Of a DNA stretch of 64,000 nt, positions 50,882 through 60,157 are shown in pieces (position 1 is the first letter of the stretch; every line of letters starts with the position of its first letter). Below the pieces are notes generated by a model. That model ran no database searches. It saw only the letters and a list, made by a program, of their open reading frames with translations, and had not been told where the DNA came from. The stretch is from Pyrinomonadaceae bacterium (GTDB lineage: Bacteria; Acidobacteriota; Blastocatellia; Pyrinomonadales; Pyrinomonadaceae). The stretch covers positions 277,001-341,000 of the forward strand of contig JAIBCB010000001.1 in the NCBI GenBank assembly GCA_019694355.1, given 5' to 3'. Both the position numbers and the translations under genes were made by a program.

Positions 50882-52282
50882 TCATCCGCGCATCGCGGTT
50901 AGGATCTCGTCCACGACCTTCTTGGCGTCGCCGAAGAGCATCAACGTGTTGTCTTTATAGAAGAGCGGATTATCGACGCCGGCGTAGCCCGATGCCATGG
51001 AGCGTTTCATCACGATGGTGTCGCGGGCCTCCCAGACGTGGAGAACGGGCATACCGGCGATCGGCGACGCCGGGTCGTCCATCGCTGAAGGGTTGACGAT
51101 GTCATTTGCTCCGATCACCCAGGCGACATCGGTCGAGGCAAATTCGTCGTTGATCTCGTCCATCTCGAAGACGATATCGTATGGGATATTCGCTTCGGCA
51201 AGCAGGACGTTCATATGGCCCGGCAGGCGTCCGGCGACCGGATGGATCGCGAACTTCACCTCGACGCCGCCTTCTTTCAGGATCTTAACGACCTCTGCGA
51301 GCGAATGCTGTGCCTGCGCGACCGCAAGTCCGTAACCGGGAACGATGATGACCTTCTTCGACTGCTGGAGCATGTCGGCGGCGGTCGTTGAATCGACTGA
51401 GCGAACCTCACCTGCGGGTGCAGAACCGCCCGCGGACGGTGCGCCGCCTTCGGTGCCGAATCCGCCGAGCATGACGCTCACGAAAGAGCGGTTCATTCCC
51501 TTGCACATAATGTAGCTGAGAATGGCGCCGCTTGAACCGACGAGTGCCCCGGTGATGATGAGCAGGTCGTTCGAGAGCATGAATCCTGCGGCTGCGGCGG
51601 CCCATCCCGAATAGCTATTGAGCATCGAGACGACGACCGGCATATCCGCACCGCCGATCGCCATAATGAAATGTACGCCGAGGATGCCCGTCAGGATCGT
51701 TGCCGCAAGCAGAGGCCACTGGCCGGAGTGCGCGTCGGGCGACATAAAGAACGCAACGCCGAGCCCGATCGTGATCAACAGCATAATGATATTGATCAAG
51801 TGTCTGCCGGGGATCATCAACGGCTTGCCGCTAAGCGAACCTCGCAATTTTAGGAATGCGATGACCGAGCCCGTAAATGTGACCGATCCTATACAAACGC
51901 CGATGAATATCTCGGCGGTGTGAAGATGCGATTCTCCGGCTGACATCGGCTGATGCGGGCCGAGATACGTCGCAAAACCGACGAGCACCGCTGCGAGGCC
52001 CACAAAACTGTGCAGGATCGCGACAAGCTCCGGCATCGAGGTCATCTGTACGCGGCTCGCCAAGATCGCTCCGATAACGAGTCCCGGCACTAACGCCGCG
52101 ATCAAGACCGGCAGTCCGCCGACGCTCATCGCCGCACCGGTCGCGACCAACGCGATCACCATCCCGATGATCCCGTACCAATTCCCCCGCCGAGCCGTCT
52201 CCTGCCGGCTCAATCCGCCAAGGCTCAAAATAAACAACGCACTCGCGGCGATGTATGCGATTGTGATAAGGCTTTGTTGCAT
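50882..52282 (-). CDS. pntB: NAD(P) transhydrogenase subunit beta
   Basis: 466 residues. The first half has about eight or nine hydrophobic helices ('[21 protein letters not shown]' and onwards). The soluble NADP-binding domain (about 290-466) has '[21 protein letters not shown]', '[21 protein letters not shown]', '[10 protein letters not shown]' and '[17 protein letters not shown]', all family hallmarks. It drives proton-coupled hydride transfer from NADH to NADP+ with PntA. Its partner gene lies 982 bp upstream rather than adjacent, separated by repeats and a secreted protein gene. A copy of its last 61 bp is found beyond the nuclease cassette. Confidence 0.97.
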   Translation of the reverse strand: MQQSLITIAYIAASALFILSLGGLSRQETARRGNWYGIIGMVIALVATGAAMSVGGLPVLIAALVPGLVIGAILASRVQMTSMPELVAILHSFVGLAAVLVGFATYLGPHQPMSAGESHLHTAEIFIGVCIGSVTFTGSVIAFLKLRGSLSGKPLMIPGRHLINIIMLLITIGLGVAFFMSPDAHSGQWPLLAATILTGILGVHFIMAIGGADMPVVVSMLNSYSGWAAAAAGFMLSNDLLIITGALVGSSGAILSYIMCKGMNRSFVSVMLGGFGTEGGAPSAGGSAPAGEVRSVDSTTAADMLQQSKKVIIVPGYGLAVAQAQHSLAEVVKILKEGGVEVKFAIHPVAGRLPGHMNVLLAEANIPYDIVFEMDEINDEFASTDVAWVIGANDIVNPSAMDDPASPIAGMPVLHVWEARDTIVMKRSMASGYAGVDNPLFYKDNTLMLFGDAKKVVDEILTAMRG

Positions 52283-52715
52283 TAAATCCTTTACGTTCGA
52301 TTGCGGGTTTTCCGCGTTTTCGCGGTCATAGCCCTGTCGTTCACGACGGGGGTTAGGGTATCGAATAAATCCAAATAGGGCGGTATACCGTCCTTATTCC
52401 GTTTCGGCTTTAACCATTCACCACCGGCGGCTAGAGTCTCGTTTTTGGTAAGCCCGTTAAAACGGGCTACGGAAATTTTTTCTACCTTCCCACCCCGCCG
52501 TGAACGGCAGGGCTACGACCGGATTCGGCGGGTTCGTATCAGGTCTTGTGGCTTCGCGAGCCATTTGTCGGTTCGTGAGGCACTTTCACGCCTTCGTGAG
52601 CGACTTTTCAGGTTCGTGAGCCATTTTATCGGCTTCGTGACCGACTTTCATCACTTCGCGCGGCACTTTCAAGCCTTCGTCAGCGATTTGTTGTAACCCG
52701 TATTGGGTCCAAAGG
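52283..52715. repeat. 433-bp repeat-filled gap between pntB and a secreted protein gene
   Basis: No gene. Left to right it holds: an inverted pair of a GGTC-TAGCCCTG-CGTTCACG-CGGGG repeat at about 52324-52355 and, reversed, at about 52490-52520; an imperfect palindrome AATAGGGCGGTATACCGTCC near 52375-52398; a perfect palindrome AGCCCGTTAAAACGGGCT at 52451-52468; and then seven or eight degenerate units of a roughly 21-bp tandem repeat at about 52533-52695. Confidence 0.8.
52533..52695. repeat. Degenerate 19-21 bp tandem repeat array
   Basis: Units of the form TTCGTGAG(C/G)(C/G)ACTTTCA-GC begin at about 52533, 52553, 52572, 52593, 52613, 52634, 52655 and 52676 (spacings 20, 19, 21, 20, 21, 21, 21). 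Because two spacings are not multiples of three, the array is unlikely to encode a repeated peptide. It resembles a bacterial minisatellite. Confidence 0.75.
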
Positions 52716-53246
52716 CTATTGCTGCGATCTTACCCTCTCAATTCGAACCAACTCAGAGGTAGCGAAGTCATTGGCACATCCCGCACCGGCTCCTCCGGAC
52801 AAACACAATTTAGACCTATCTTTACCAACCCGAAACGCCCATAGGCTTCCGGAATATGTGCATTCAGGATTGCCGTGCCCGAACAGAATTTGAAAAGTGT
52901 TTGGCTCCGCACCTTCCCACTCTTTGAAGAAAAAAACGTCCTCATCTTGCGGTGCATTTAGCAATTGAAACTCAACTTTCCTGATCTTGGGTAACCAACT
53001 GGAATCGATCGTGACAGCAAAGGTTGACGACCTCGGTTGCCGCATATAGATTTTGTTTGCAAGCATGACCGTCTTTTTCTTCGTAACGGGTTTAAACTGA
53101 AAAATCAAAACTCTGCGAATAACGTCCCGCAAAACTACTTCTGGAACTTCCGCGAACTTGCTCGTTTCATTGTCATTGTCCTGCCCGACAGCTAGTGTCG
53201 TCAACGCCAATACCATGACCGAAAGGAGGAAAAATCGTCGCCACAT
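52716..53246 (-). CDS. Small secreted hypothetical protein between pntA and pntB
   Basis: 176 residues. Residues 1-22 form a signal peptide ('FLLSVMVLALTTLAVGQ'). The mature protein is mixed alpha/beta with 'VVLRDVIRRVLIFQFKP' and 'VTIDSSWLPKIRKVEFQLL' and has three Cys near its C-terminus ('ECTYSG', 'KLCLSG', 'AGCAND'). No family was recognised. It lies between the two transhydrogenase subunit genes on the same strand, 18 nt after pntA, which makes it a likely recent insertion or an accessory gene of the locus. Confidence 0.65.
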   Translation of the reverse strand: MWRRFFLLSVMVLALTTLAVGQDNDNETSKFAEVPEVVLRDVIRRVLIFQFKPVTKKKTVMLANKIYMRQPRSSTFAVTIDSSWLPKIRKVEFQLLNAPQDEDVFFFKEWEGAEPNTFQILFGHGNPECTYSGSLWAFRVGKDRSKLCLSGGAGAGCANDFATSELVRIERVRSQQ

Positions 53247-53264
53247 ACAACTTAGTCTCTCGTC

Positions 53265-54938
53265 TTACTTCCTAAACATCCCCAACATTCGGTTTGTGAC
53301 CAGGAAGCCGCCGGCTATGTTGATGGCGGCGATGAGGACGGCGATGGCGCCGAGGATGACGGTCAGATTTAGGGAGCCGAGGCCCGAGCCGCTGCCGGTG
53401 AAAAGATCTCCGGTCAACTGGAGCATTCCGCCGACGAGGATGATTCCGCTGATGGCGTTGGTTACGCTCATTAAGGGCGTGTGGAGCGCCGGTTTTACGT
53501 TCCAGACGACTTGGAATCCGATGAAGATCGCGAGAATAAAGACGGTCAAGTGGCCAAGAAAATCACCGCCTTCGGTTGCCGCTTTTGGCGGCAGTATGAA
53601 CGCGAGGCCGAGCATTATCAGACCGACAACGAGGAGCAGCCAGGGGCTGACGCCGTTGCCTTCATCGTGTCCATGGCCATTAGGCTTTGCTGCCGCGACG
53701 GCGTGCGAACTCTTCGTCGGCACTCCCGGTTCAGGCGGTGCGGGCGGAGTCGGCCTTGGCGGCGGCGGCCACATCATTTTGCCTTCGTGCAGGACGATCG
53801 CCCCGCGGACGACCTCGTCTTCTAGGTCGATGTGGATCTTCGCTTCCGTTGACGCTGCCGGATCAGGCACGCTCGCTCCTGATTGTGCCTCCGCCTTTGT
53901 CAGATCAGCAATAAGGGCGACGATACACGCTCCATACAACTGCGAAGCCATCGACGCCATTCGCGAAGGAAGATCGGTGTAGCCGATGATGGTTACGCCT
54001 TTGTGGCTTACGACCTTGCCGGGCTGTGTAAGTGCGCAGTTGCCGCCTTGTTCGGCAGCGAGATCGACGATCACAGAGCCGGGTTTCATCGATTCGACCA
54101 TTCCGGTCGTAATGAGTTTCGGCGCAGGCTTCCCTGGAATGAGGGCGGTCGTGATGATTATATCGACCTGCATCGCCTGTTGTGCAAAAAGGGCCATCTC
54201 CGCTTTTAGAAATGCGTCAGACATCTCTTTCGCATATCCGCCCTTGCCCTCGCCTTCTTCCTTGACGTCGAGCTCGAGGAATTCTGCACCCATCGAGGCG
54301 ACCTGGTCTTTTGTCGCCGAACGCGGATCGAATGCGCGTACGATCGCACCCAAACCCTTTGCCGCACCGATCGCCGAAAGCCCTGCGACACCGGCACCAA
54401 TAACCAGCACTTTTGCAGGATCGATCTTTCCTGCGGCAGTGATCTGTCCAGTAAAGAATCGCGGAAAATGAGCTGCAGCTTCGATAACAGCACGATAACC
54501 CGCGATATTGGCCATCGCCGACAGCGTGTCCATCTTCTGTGCACGAGTGATGCGCGGGATCGAGTCCATCGCAAAGACCGTTGCCTTTCGCTTGGCCATC
54601 CGCTCGATAACGTCTTTGTGTTGGCCGGGCCAAATGAAGCCGATCAAAGTGGCACCTTTTTTGAGAAGGTCGGCTTCGTGGACGTGCAAGTTTTCGTTCG
54701 TCTCGGGCGGCCGAACTTTGAGGACGATATCGGCGGCTCCCCAAAGATCATTCGTGTCCGGGATTATCTCAGCTCCAGCTTCCTGATATTCCGCATCGGC
54801 GACATTGATGCCTTCGCCCGCTCCGCTCTCAACTGCAACGTCATAGCCAAGCTTCTTGAGCTTGATCACCGTCTCCGGAGTCGCCGAAACTCGCTTCTCG
54901 CCAGCGTTTATTTCTTTTGGGATACCGATCTTGGTCAT
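53265..54938 (-). CDS. pntA: NAD(P) transhydrogenase subunit alpha (fused alpha1-alpha2)
   Basis: 557 residues. The alanine dehydrogenase/PNT domain (about 1-370) begins '[21 protein letters not shown]' and contains the NAD-binding '[22 protein letters not shown]' and '[13 protein letters not shown]'. A Pro/His-rich linker (about 400-425) joins it to a membrane part with four helices (about 430-550). It binds NADH and works with PntB in the inner membrane to make NADPH using the proton gradient. Split-subunit organisms encode these halves separately; here they are fused. Confidence 0.97.
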   Translation of the reverse strand: MTKIGIPKEINAGEKRVSATPETVIKLKKLGYDVAVESGAGEGINVADAEYQEAGAEIIPDTNDLWGAADIVLKVRPPETNENLHVHEADLLKKGATLIGFIWPGQHKDVIERMAKRKATVFAMDSIPRITRAQKMDTLSAMANIAGYRAVIEAAAHFPRFFTGQITAAGKIDPAKVLVIGAGVAGLSAIGAAKGLGAIVRAFDPRSATKDQVASMGAEFLELDVKEEGEGKGGYAKEMSDAFLKAEMALFAQQAMQVDIIITTALIPGKPAPKLITTGMVESMKPGSVIVDLAAEQGGNCALTQPGKVVSHKGVTIIGYTDLPSRMASMASQLYGACIVALIADLTKAEAQSGASVPDPAASTEAKIHIDLEDEVVRGAIVLHEGKMMWPPPPRPTPPAPPEPGVPTKSSHAVAAAKPNGHGHDEGNGVSPWLLLVVGLIMLGLAFILPPKAATEGGDFLGHLTVFILAIFIGFQVVWNVKPALHTPLMSVTNAISGIILVGGMLQLTGDLFTGSGSGLGSLNLTVILGAIAVLIAAINIAGGFLVTNRMLGMFRK

Positions 54939-55035
54939 ATTTGTAGAAAGTATATCTCGTTACGCAAATTTGCGCACAAACGCCGACGCACAAAGACACT
55001 TAGATCGTAGATCTTTGCACCTTTACAGATCGCCT
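54939..55035. other. Short gap with ACGCAAA-type repeat
   Basis: Contains ACGCAAATTTGCGCACAAACGCCGACGCACAAAGACACTT in pieces near 54961-55000, reminiscent of the ACGCAAAGAACGC repeats near 38.2 kb. It holds no gene. Confidence 0.4.
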
Positions 55036-56580
55036 TCAGCGAGTCAGACGTCTATAGAGAAGCGTTTCGCCGAAACGTGTTTCTTCGGTGTAGTTTTGGG
55101 CGATAAAGTCGGCAAACTCCGGAAAGTCCGTCAGATCGACGTGCTCGCCTAGGATCATTTCGGACTGAGGCGAAACCACGACATATGCCGGCGGATCGGA
55201 ACGTACCGCAGACAGAAATTCCTCACGGAGTTGCTTTTGCTGCGGCGTGCCTTTGCCCATGATGAGCGGCATGCTATAGCCGAAGCGGGATACGGCATCT
55301 CTTCCGCTCTCGAAAATGATCGAAGCATCCCAACCCCATATCGAGATCTTGTCGCCCGGTGCTGTATGTTCACGGATATATTTGGCTGCGAGGCGGGCGT
55401 CTCCGGCACCTGCGAAAGCGGCATAGTAGTTCGGTGTGTCGATCAAGCCTAAGACGTGAGCTGTCCAGCGAGCCGCATCAAGTGTCGGGCGAACCGCGGC
55501 AAGTCCGATCACGAGAACAAGAAAGGTCAGCACGATCGGCCGCATCAGGCCTCTTCCAGGCGAAGAGCTTTCCTGACGTTCGTTTCGGATCGTTGCAAAT
55601 AGTGCGGTGAAACCCTTTGTTCCCAGCAAGACCATTGGAGGGATGATGATCGCCCAGTGATACTCAAAAAAACGGCCTTGGAGGACGACGCAAAAAACGG
55701 CGATAAAAACCCAAGCTAACAACACGCTGAATGTTCGTGAACATTCGTGCCGCCGCGAAATCGCTCCAACAACTATGACCGGCCACGCAACAGAAACCAA
55801 CATTCCACTTTCAGCGAACCGAATTAGACCTACCGCACGCGAAAATGCTTTTGGACTCGCGGCGGATGCATAAATCTGCATCGGATAGACGAGCCATGTG
55901 TCAACAAAAACCTGCAATGCACCGTTGTGAGCGAACCAACCCAATGCAATAGCGAACGGCGCGATCAGGCCAACCATTGTCGAAGTTCCAGCAGCAAAAA
56001 GGCGCAAAATGTCCGTTCGATATCGAAAGACGGCATCGATAGCGACGGCAATTGCGAAGAGGCCGTAGATCGGCTTTATCAGGACCGCAAGACCGATGGC
56101 AAACCCGGAAAGGAGATAGCGGGAAGGAGGGGGAGCATCCTGAGAGATCAAGAGCGATCCGATCGCAAAGAGTGCGAGCATCGAAGCCCAGCCGTCAGGC
56201 TGTGCGGTGTGCCAAAAGCCCTGCGAAGCATACCAAAGTACGAAAATTACAGCTGCCCAGAGACCGGTCTTCGGGCCGGAAAGTTTGGAGGCAAGCTTGG
56301 CAATATAGAAAGCGGCGAACGAGAGGAAGATCAGATCGGCCAGGCGAATCGCTAAGGTGTTCTTCCCGAAGAATAGTTGGGCGGCACCATAGACATAGTA
56401 GGTGAGTGGCCCCTTAATATCCCACGCGTCTCGATAAGGAAGGCCGCCATCAACTATCGTATTGCCGACCCACGCGAATATTCCCTGATCCCAGCCGAAC
56501 GGAAAGCTCAAGGACGCTAACGCCCAAACTATTGCGAGAGCCAGAATGGCATAGAGGATCGGTTTCTGAGGATTCACCAT
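55036..56580 (-). CDS. GT39-like membrane glycosyltransferase
   Basis: 514 residues with about ten to twelve hydrophobic helices. The periplasmic loop 'GWDQGIFAWVGNTIVDGGLPYRDAWDIKGPL' after helix 1 carries the acidic motif of dolichyl-phosphate-mannose/ArnT-type (GT39, PMT_2) enzymes. The final soluble part (about 400-514) includes 'GDKISIWGWDASIIFESGRD'. Such proteins transfer a sugar from a polyprenyl phosphate to a lipid or protein outside the inner membrane. The acceptor is unknown and there is no other glycan gene nearby. Confidence 0.85.
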   Translation of the reverse strand: MVNPQKPILYAILALAIVWALASLSFPFGWDQGIFAWVGNTIVDGGLPYRDAWDIKGPLTYYVYGAAQLFFGKNTLAIRLADLIFLSFAAFYIAKLASKLSGPKTGLWAAVIFVLWYASQGFWHTAQPDGWASMLALFAIGSLLISQDAPPPSRYLLSGFAIGLAVLIKPIYGLFAIAVAIDAVFRYRTDILRLFAAGTSTMVGLIAPFAIALGWFAHNGALQVFVDTWLVYPMQIYASAASPKAFSRAVGLIRFAESGMLVSVAWPVIVVGAISRRHECSRTFSVLLAWVFIAVFCVVLQGRFFEYHWAIIIPPMVLLGTKGFTALFATIRNERQESSSPGRGLMRPIVLTFLVLVIGLAAVRPTLDAARWTAHVLGLIDTPNYYAAFAGAGDARLAAKYIREHTAPGDKISIWGWDASIIFESGRDAVSRFGYSMPLIMGKGTPQQKQLREEFLSAVRSDPPAYVVVSPQSEMILGEHVDLTDFPEFADFIAQNYTEETRFGETLLYRRLTR

Positions 56581-56650
56581 CTGCGGCTGCTTTTCGAGAA
56601 ATTAAATTGTAGGAGCTTTGTCGTGAGTTACATCGTTTGTTGTTGGACTT

Positions 56651-57232
56651 TTACGCCAGCAAGGCATTGCCCGCCCAGACGTATATGGCACAGAGTATCG
56701 CTTCACCGAGCAAAATGGCAAGAAAAAACTTCCAGTATTCGAGCCGCACGATACCGGCGACGTAGCAAACGGCATCGGTCGGGGCGAGAGGGAAGAACGC
56801 CCAGGCTGCGACGAACGCAAGTCCCCACGGAGTTTCCATTCGGTGTTTTAGCGAATGGACGAGATCGGGTTTTCGTTTCTCGAAGAAGTCGTCAAAGCCG
56901 AGAGCCTCCGAAAAGAAGTAGATCATCGTTGAAGATAGAGCGATCCCGATGAGTGAGACAGAGAAAACTGCAACCGGTTCGGTGGGGAAGAGTATCGTCC
57001 CGGCGATGACTAGCGGTGTGCTCGGAAGCAGCGTCAGCCCTCTTAGGATGGAGATCAGAATGTACGCGATCCAGATGTTGCCGGCGTTTGCTTTTAGAAA
57101 GGCCGCAATGTTCTCAGCAGAGAAAGCCGCAGGGTTCGCCAGGTAAAAGATAAGGGCGGCGAGGATGATCGCCGCCCATAAGAATATAAGGCTCGCCCGA
57201 ATGACTTTTGAGATACCGGAGATCGTGGCCAT
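56651..57232 (-). CDS. TVP38/TMEM64 (VTT-domain) membrane protein
   Basis: 193 residues with five or six hydrophobic segments. The VTT/SNARE-associated signature is seen in 'LTLLPSTPLVIAGTILFP' and 'WAFFPLAPTDAVCYVAGIVRLEYWKFFLAILLGE', with the conserved Gly/Pro turns of DedA-like proteins. Members are proposed lipid scramblases or undecaprenyl-phosphate flippases. It lies 24 nt downstream of the gcvPB stop, so co-transcription is possible. Confidence 0.85.
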   Translation of the reverse strand: MATISGISKVIRASLIFLWAAIILAALIFYLANPAAFSAENIAAFLKANAGNIWIAYILISILRGLTLLPSTPLVIAGTILFPTEPVAVFSVSLIGIALSSTMIYFFSEALGFDDFFEKRKPDLVHSLKHRMETPWGLAFVAAWAFFPLAPTDAVCYVAGIVRLEYWKFFLAILLGEAILCAIYVWAGNALLA

Positions 57233-57256
57233 TCGTTTGCCGAGCTTTACGACCTG

Positions 57257-58783
57257 CTAGGCAGACTTTCCTGCTGCTTCCATATCCGGGCGCCAACGCA
57301 GAACGGGTTTGCGCGCTGCCGCGGCTTCGTCGAGGCGGCCGATTCGTGTGGAATGTGGAGCGTTCTTTACGAGCTCGGGATCTTCGCGGGCCTCGCGGTC
57401 GATGTCGATCATCGCTTCGGCGAATGCGTCGAGATCCGCACGGCCTACTGACTCTGTCGGCTCGATCAGCATGGCACCTTCGACAACGAGCGGGAAGTAA
57501 ACGGTCATCGGATGGAAACCGTAATCGATAAGGCGTTTTGCGATATCGAGCGTAACGACGCCGTTCTTTGCCTGATTCTTATGCGAGAAGATCGCCTCGT
57601 GCATTCCATCGGATGGGAACGGTTTTTCGAACGTGCCTTCAAGCTTGTGGCCGAGATAGCGAGCATTCAGGACGGCAGCTTCGGTCGCCTCTTTGAGGCC
57701 GTCGTTCCCATGGGTGTAAATGTACGAAAGAGCACGCACCATCATCCCGAAGTTGCCGTAAAAAGCTTTGACGCGGCCGATCGTTGCGGGTGCGTCGTTG
57801 TTTAGGACGAATGTGCCGTCCGAGTTCTTCTCAATACGCGGAACCGGAAGATATTTTGCGAGCTCTGCGGTGCAGCAGCATGGGCCGCAGCCCGGGCCGC
57901 CGCCGCCGTGAGGTGTAGAGAATGTCTTGTGCAAGTTAAGGTGGATCACGTCAACGCCCATATCGCCTGGGCGTGCAACACCGACAAGGGCGTTCATATT
58001 TGCCCCATCCATATAGACGAGACCGCCTGCGTTGTGAACTGTTTCGCAGATCTCTTTGATATTACGCTCGAAGATGCCGACAGTGTTCGGGTTTGTGAAC
58101 ATCACGCCCGCGACGCCGCCTTCGGAGCAAAGCTCGCGAAGATGATCCATATCCGTGATGCCGTCGGCGGTCGAGCGGATGGTCTTGACGGTAAAGCCGG
58201 CTAGTGCCGCCGACGCCGGGTTTGTGCCGTGTGCAGAATCGGGAATGAGCATAACACGGCGTTCTTTTGATGCCTCGCCGTCGCGTTCGTCGAGGAATGC
58301 ACGAATGAGCATCACGCCGGTCATCTCGCCCTGGGCACCGGCGGCAGGCTGCAGCGAAACACCCGGCAGGCCTGTGATCTCGGCTAGGGCTTCCTGGAGG
58401 CGATAGATGAGTTCGAGAGCTCCCTGCGATTCTTCGCCCGGGGCAAGCGGATGAAGACCGGCGAATCCCGAGATCCTTGCGACTTTCTCATTGAGCCGCG
58501 AGTTGTATTTCATCGTGCAGGAACCGAGCGGATAAAGGCCGAGATCGATCGAGTAATTCCACGTGGACATACGCGTGAAATGGCGAACGACGTCAACCTC
58601 CGAAACCTCGGGGACGTCCGCCAGATCGTCGTCGCGGCGAAAGGCTGCCGGAATAAGTTCATCGATATTCGCGGCCTCGACATCGAGTTTCGGCAAACGA
58701 TAGCCAATTCGGCCGGTCTGCGAACGCTCGAAGATCAGGGCCTCGTTCTGCGACGGATGCTGTGTAACTTTCTTAATGCTCAT
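57257..58783 (-). CDS. gcvPB: Glycine dehydrogenase (decarboxylating) subunit 2
   Basis: About 508 residues from the ATG at 58783 (MSIKKVTQHPSQNEAL); an ATG at 58837 would add an unlikely basic N-terminus. Landmarks are 'MSTWNYSIDLGLYPLGSCTMKYN', 'SLQPAAGAQGEMTGVMLIRA', 'DSAHGTNPASAALAGF' and the PLP lysine in 'DVIHLNLHKTFSTPHGGGG'. It forms the P-protein with GcvPA, decarboxylating glycine and passing the aminomethyl group to GcvH. It is separated from gcvPA by the PIG-L and aminotransferase genes. Confidence 0.96.
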   Translation of the reverse strand: MSIKKVTQHPSQNEALIFERSQTGRIGYRLPKLDVEAANIDELIPAAFRRDDDLADVPEVSEVDVVRHFTRMSTWNYSIDLGLYPLGSCTMKYNSRLNEKVARISGFAGLHPLAPGEESQGALELIYRLQEALAEITGLPGVSLQPAAGAQGEMTGVMLIRAFLDERDGEASKERRVMLIPDSAHGTNPASAALAGFTVKTIRSTADGITDMDHLRELCSEGGVAGVMFTNPNTVGIFERNIKEICETVHNAGGLVYMDGANMNALVGVARPGDMGVDVIHLNLHKTFSTPHGGGGPGCGPCCCTAELAKYLPVPRIEKNSDGTFVLNNDAPATIGRVKAFYGNFGMMVRALSYIYTHGNDGLKEATEAAVLNARYLGHKLEGTFEKPFPSDGMHEAIFSHKNQAKNGVVTLDIAKRLIDYGFHPMTVYFPLVVEGAMLIEPTESVGRADLDAFAEAMIDIDREAREDPELVKNAPHSTRIGRLDEAAAARKPVLRWRPDMEAAGKSA

Positions 58784-58843
58784 AAATCGATAATCTCTAT
58801 TTTGTCGTGCACTTGTTGCCGGCGAAGGCGATCTCACAAAAAT

Positions 58844-60151
58844 TTACGTAGTAGGTAATCCCTTCTTTGCGACGTTGCTGACCGCTTCACAAAAGCGGTC
58901 AAGTTCCCATAGCGTTGTATAAACATTCGGCGTTATGCGAATGCCGGAAAATTCCGGATGAACGATCGGTGTCGTGAAAATATGATGCTTGTCCATCAAG
59001 TAACCGCCGAGCTTTACGGGATCGACGCCCTCGATCTTAAAGTTCGCGATCGCGCAGGATTGTGCCGGATCGAACGAAGTGTTAAATCCGACCTTCGGGA
59101 TCGCCTTAAGATTATTCATCCAATAACGCGAAAGGTATCTTAAGCGTTCTTCTTTGCGTTTGCCGCCGATGGCGTTGTGGAAAAGAACCGCTTCGCCGAT
59201 AGCCAGCCGCATTGCCGCCGAGTGCGTGCCGATCTCCTCGAATTTGCGGATATCGTTCTTGTTCTTATCCTCGCTCGCCATCAAGGCCCAGATCTTCGAG
59301 ATCTTGTCTTTCTTCACATAGAGCATTCCCGTACCCTTCGGTGCGTAAGTCCATTTGTGAAGCGAGGTGCCGAAATAATCGCAGCCAAGATCAGCTTGTT
59401 TGAAATCGATCTGTGCGAACGAATGGGCTCCATCGACGATCGTCTCGATGCGGCGTGCACGTGCCATTTCGCAAACGCGTTTCACGGGCGTGATCTGGCC
59501 GGTAAGGTTGATCTGGTGCGAGATCAGTATGAGGCGCGTACGCGGCTTGATCGCTCGTTCATAAGCCGCGGCAATGTCGTTGACGTCAGTCGGAGCTATG
59601 GGGACTTGGACAAGCTTTAGCTTTAGTCCCTCGCGGAGTTCACGCTGACGGAGCGTCGTCAGCATACGCGGATAATCCTGCGTATTTGCGATGATCTCGT
59701 CGCCGGACTTCAGATCCATGCCCATCAAAAGGATCTCAAGCGATTCGGAGGCATTTCGCGTGATCGCGATCTCTTCCGACGAGCAGCCGAACATTTCCGC
59801 AAGACCGGTTCGTATCGTCTCGGACTGCGGCTCAAGGATGCGCCACATCGTGTACGCAGTCGCGTCTTCCTGCTGCCACGTATAGCGGACGAACGCCTCG
59901 GTTACGATCCGAGGACTCGGGCTGACACCGCCGTTATTCAGATTGATGATCCCGCGCGTCACCGAAAAAGCCTGCTGGATAGTTGCCCAATAATCCTCGT
60001 CCGCTGCGACCTCAAGCGGCGACAGATGATCGACCGCTTTTCCCGCGGCGGTTATATTTTCAAAGAGCGAGGCGACCGTCACCGACGACAACACCGCAAG
60101 GCCAAGGCCTTTGCCTGCAGAGCTTAAGAATTTTCGTCGATCAATGTCCAT
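58844..60151 (-). CDS. Tat-type secreted class V aminotransferase-like protein
   Basis: 435 residues. The N-terminus 'MDIDRRKFLSSAGKGLGLAVLSSV' is a twin-arginine signal (RRKFLS). The PLP fold follows, with 'NNGGVSPSPRIVTEAF', 'ITRNASESLEILLMGMDL', 'VDGAHSFAQIDFKQADLGCDYFG' and the Schiff-base lysine in 'TSLHKWTYAPKGTGMLYV'. It is closest to isopenicillin-N-epimerase/selenocysteine-lyase-like class V enzymes. Export of a folded PLP enzyme by Tat is plausible. It sits between PIG-L and gcvPB within the glycine cleavage gene group; its substrate is unknown. Confidence 0.88.
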   Translation of the reverse strand: MDIDRRKFLSSAGKGLGLAVLSSVTVASLFENITAAGKAVDHLSPLEVAADEDYWATIQQAFSVTRGIINLNNGGVSPSPRIVTEAFVRYTWQQEDATAYTMWRILEPQSETIRTGLAEMFGCSSEEIAITRNASESLEILLMGMDLKSGDEIIANTQDYPRMLTTLRQRELREGLKLKLVQVPIAPTDVNDIAAAYERAIKPRTRLILISHQINLTGQITPVKRVCEMARARRIETIVDGAHSFAQIDFKQADLGCDYFGTSLHKWTYAPKGTGMLYVKKDKISKIWALMASEDKNKNDIRKFEEIGTHSAAMRLAIGEAVLFHNAIGGKRKEERLRYLSRYWMNNLKAIPKVGFNTSFDPAQSCAIANFKIEGVDPVKLGGYLMDKHHIFTTPIVHPEFSGIRITPNVYTTLWELDRFCEAVSNVAKKGLPTT

Positions 60152-60157
60152 ACGACC

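Noticed and set aside
52445..52696. An 83-codon open frame with a seven-residue repeat
   Set aside because: The repeat arises from the minisatellite; spacings of 19 and 20 bp break the frame pattern, and there is no ribosome-binding site.
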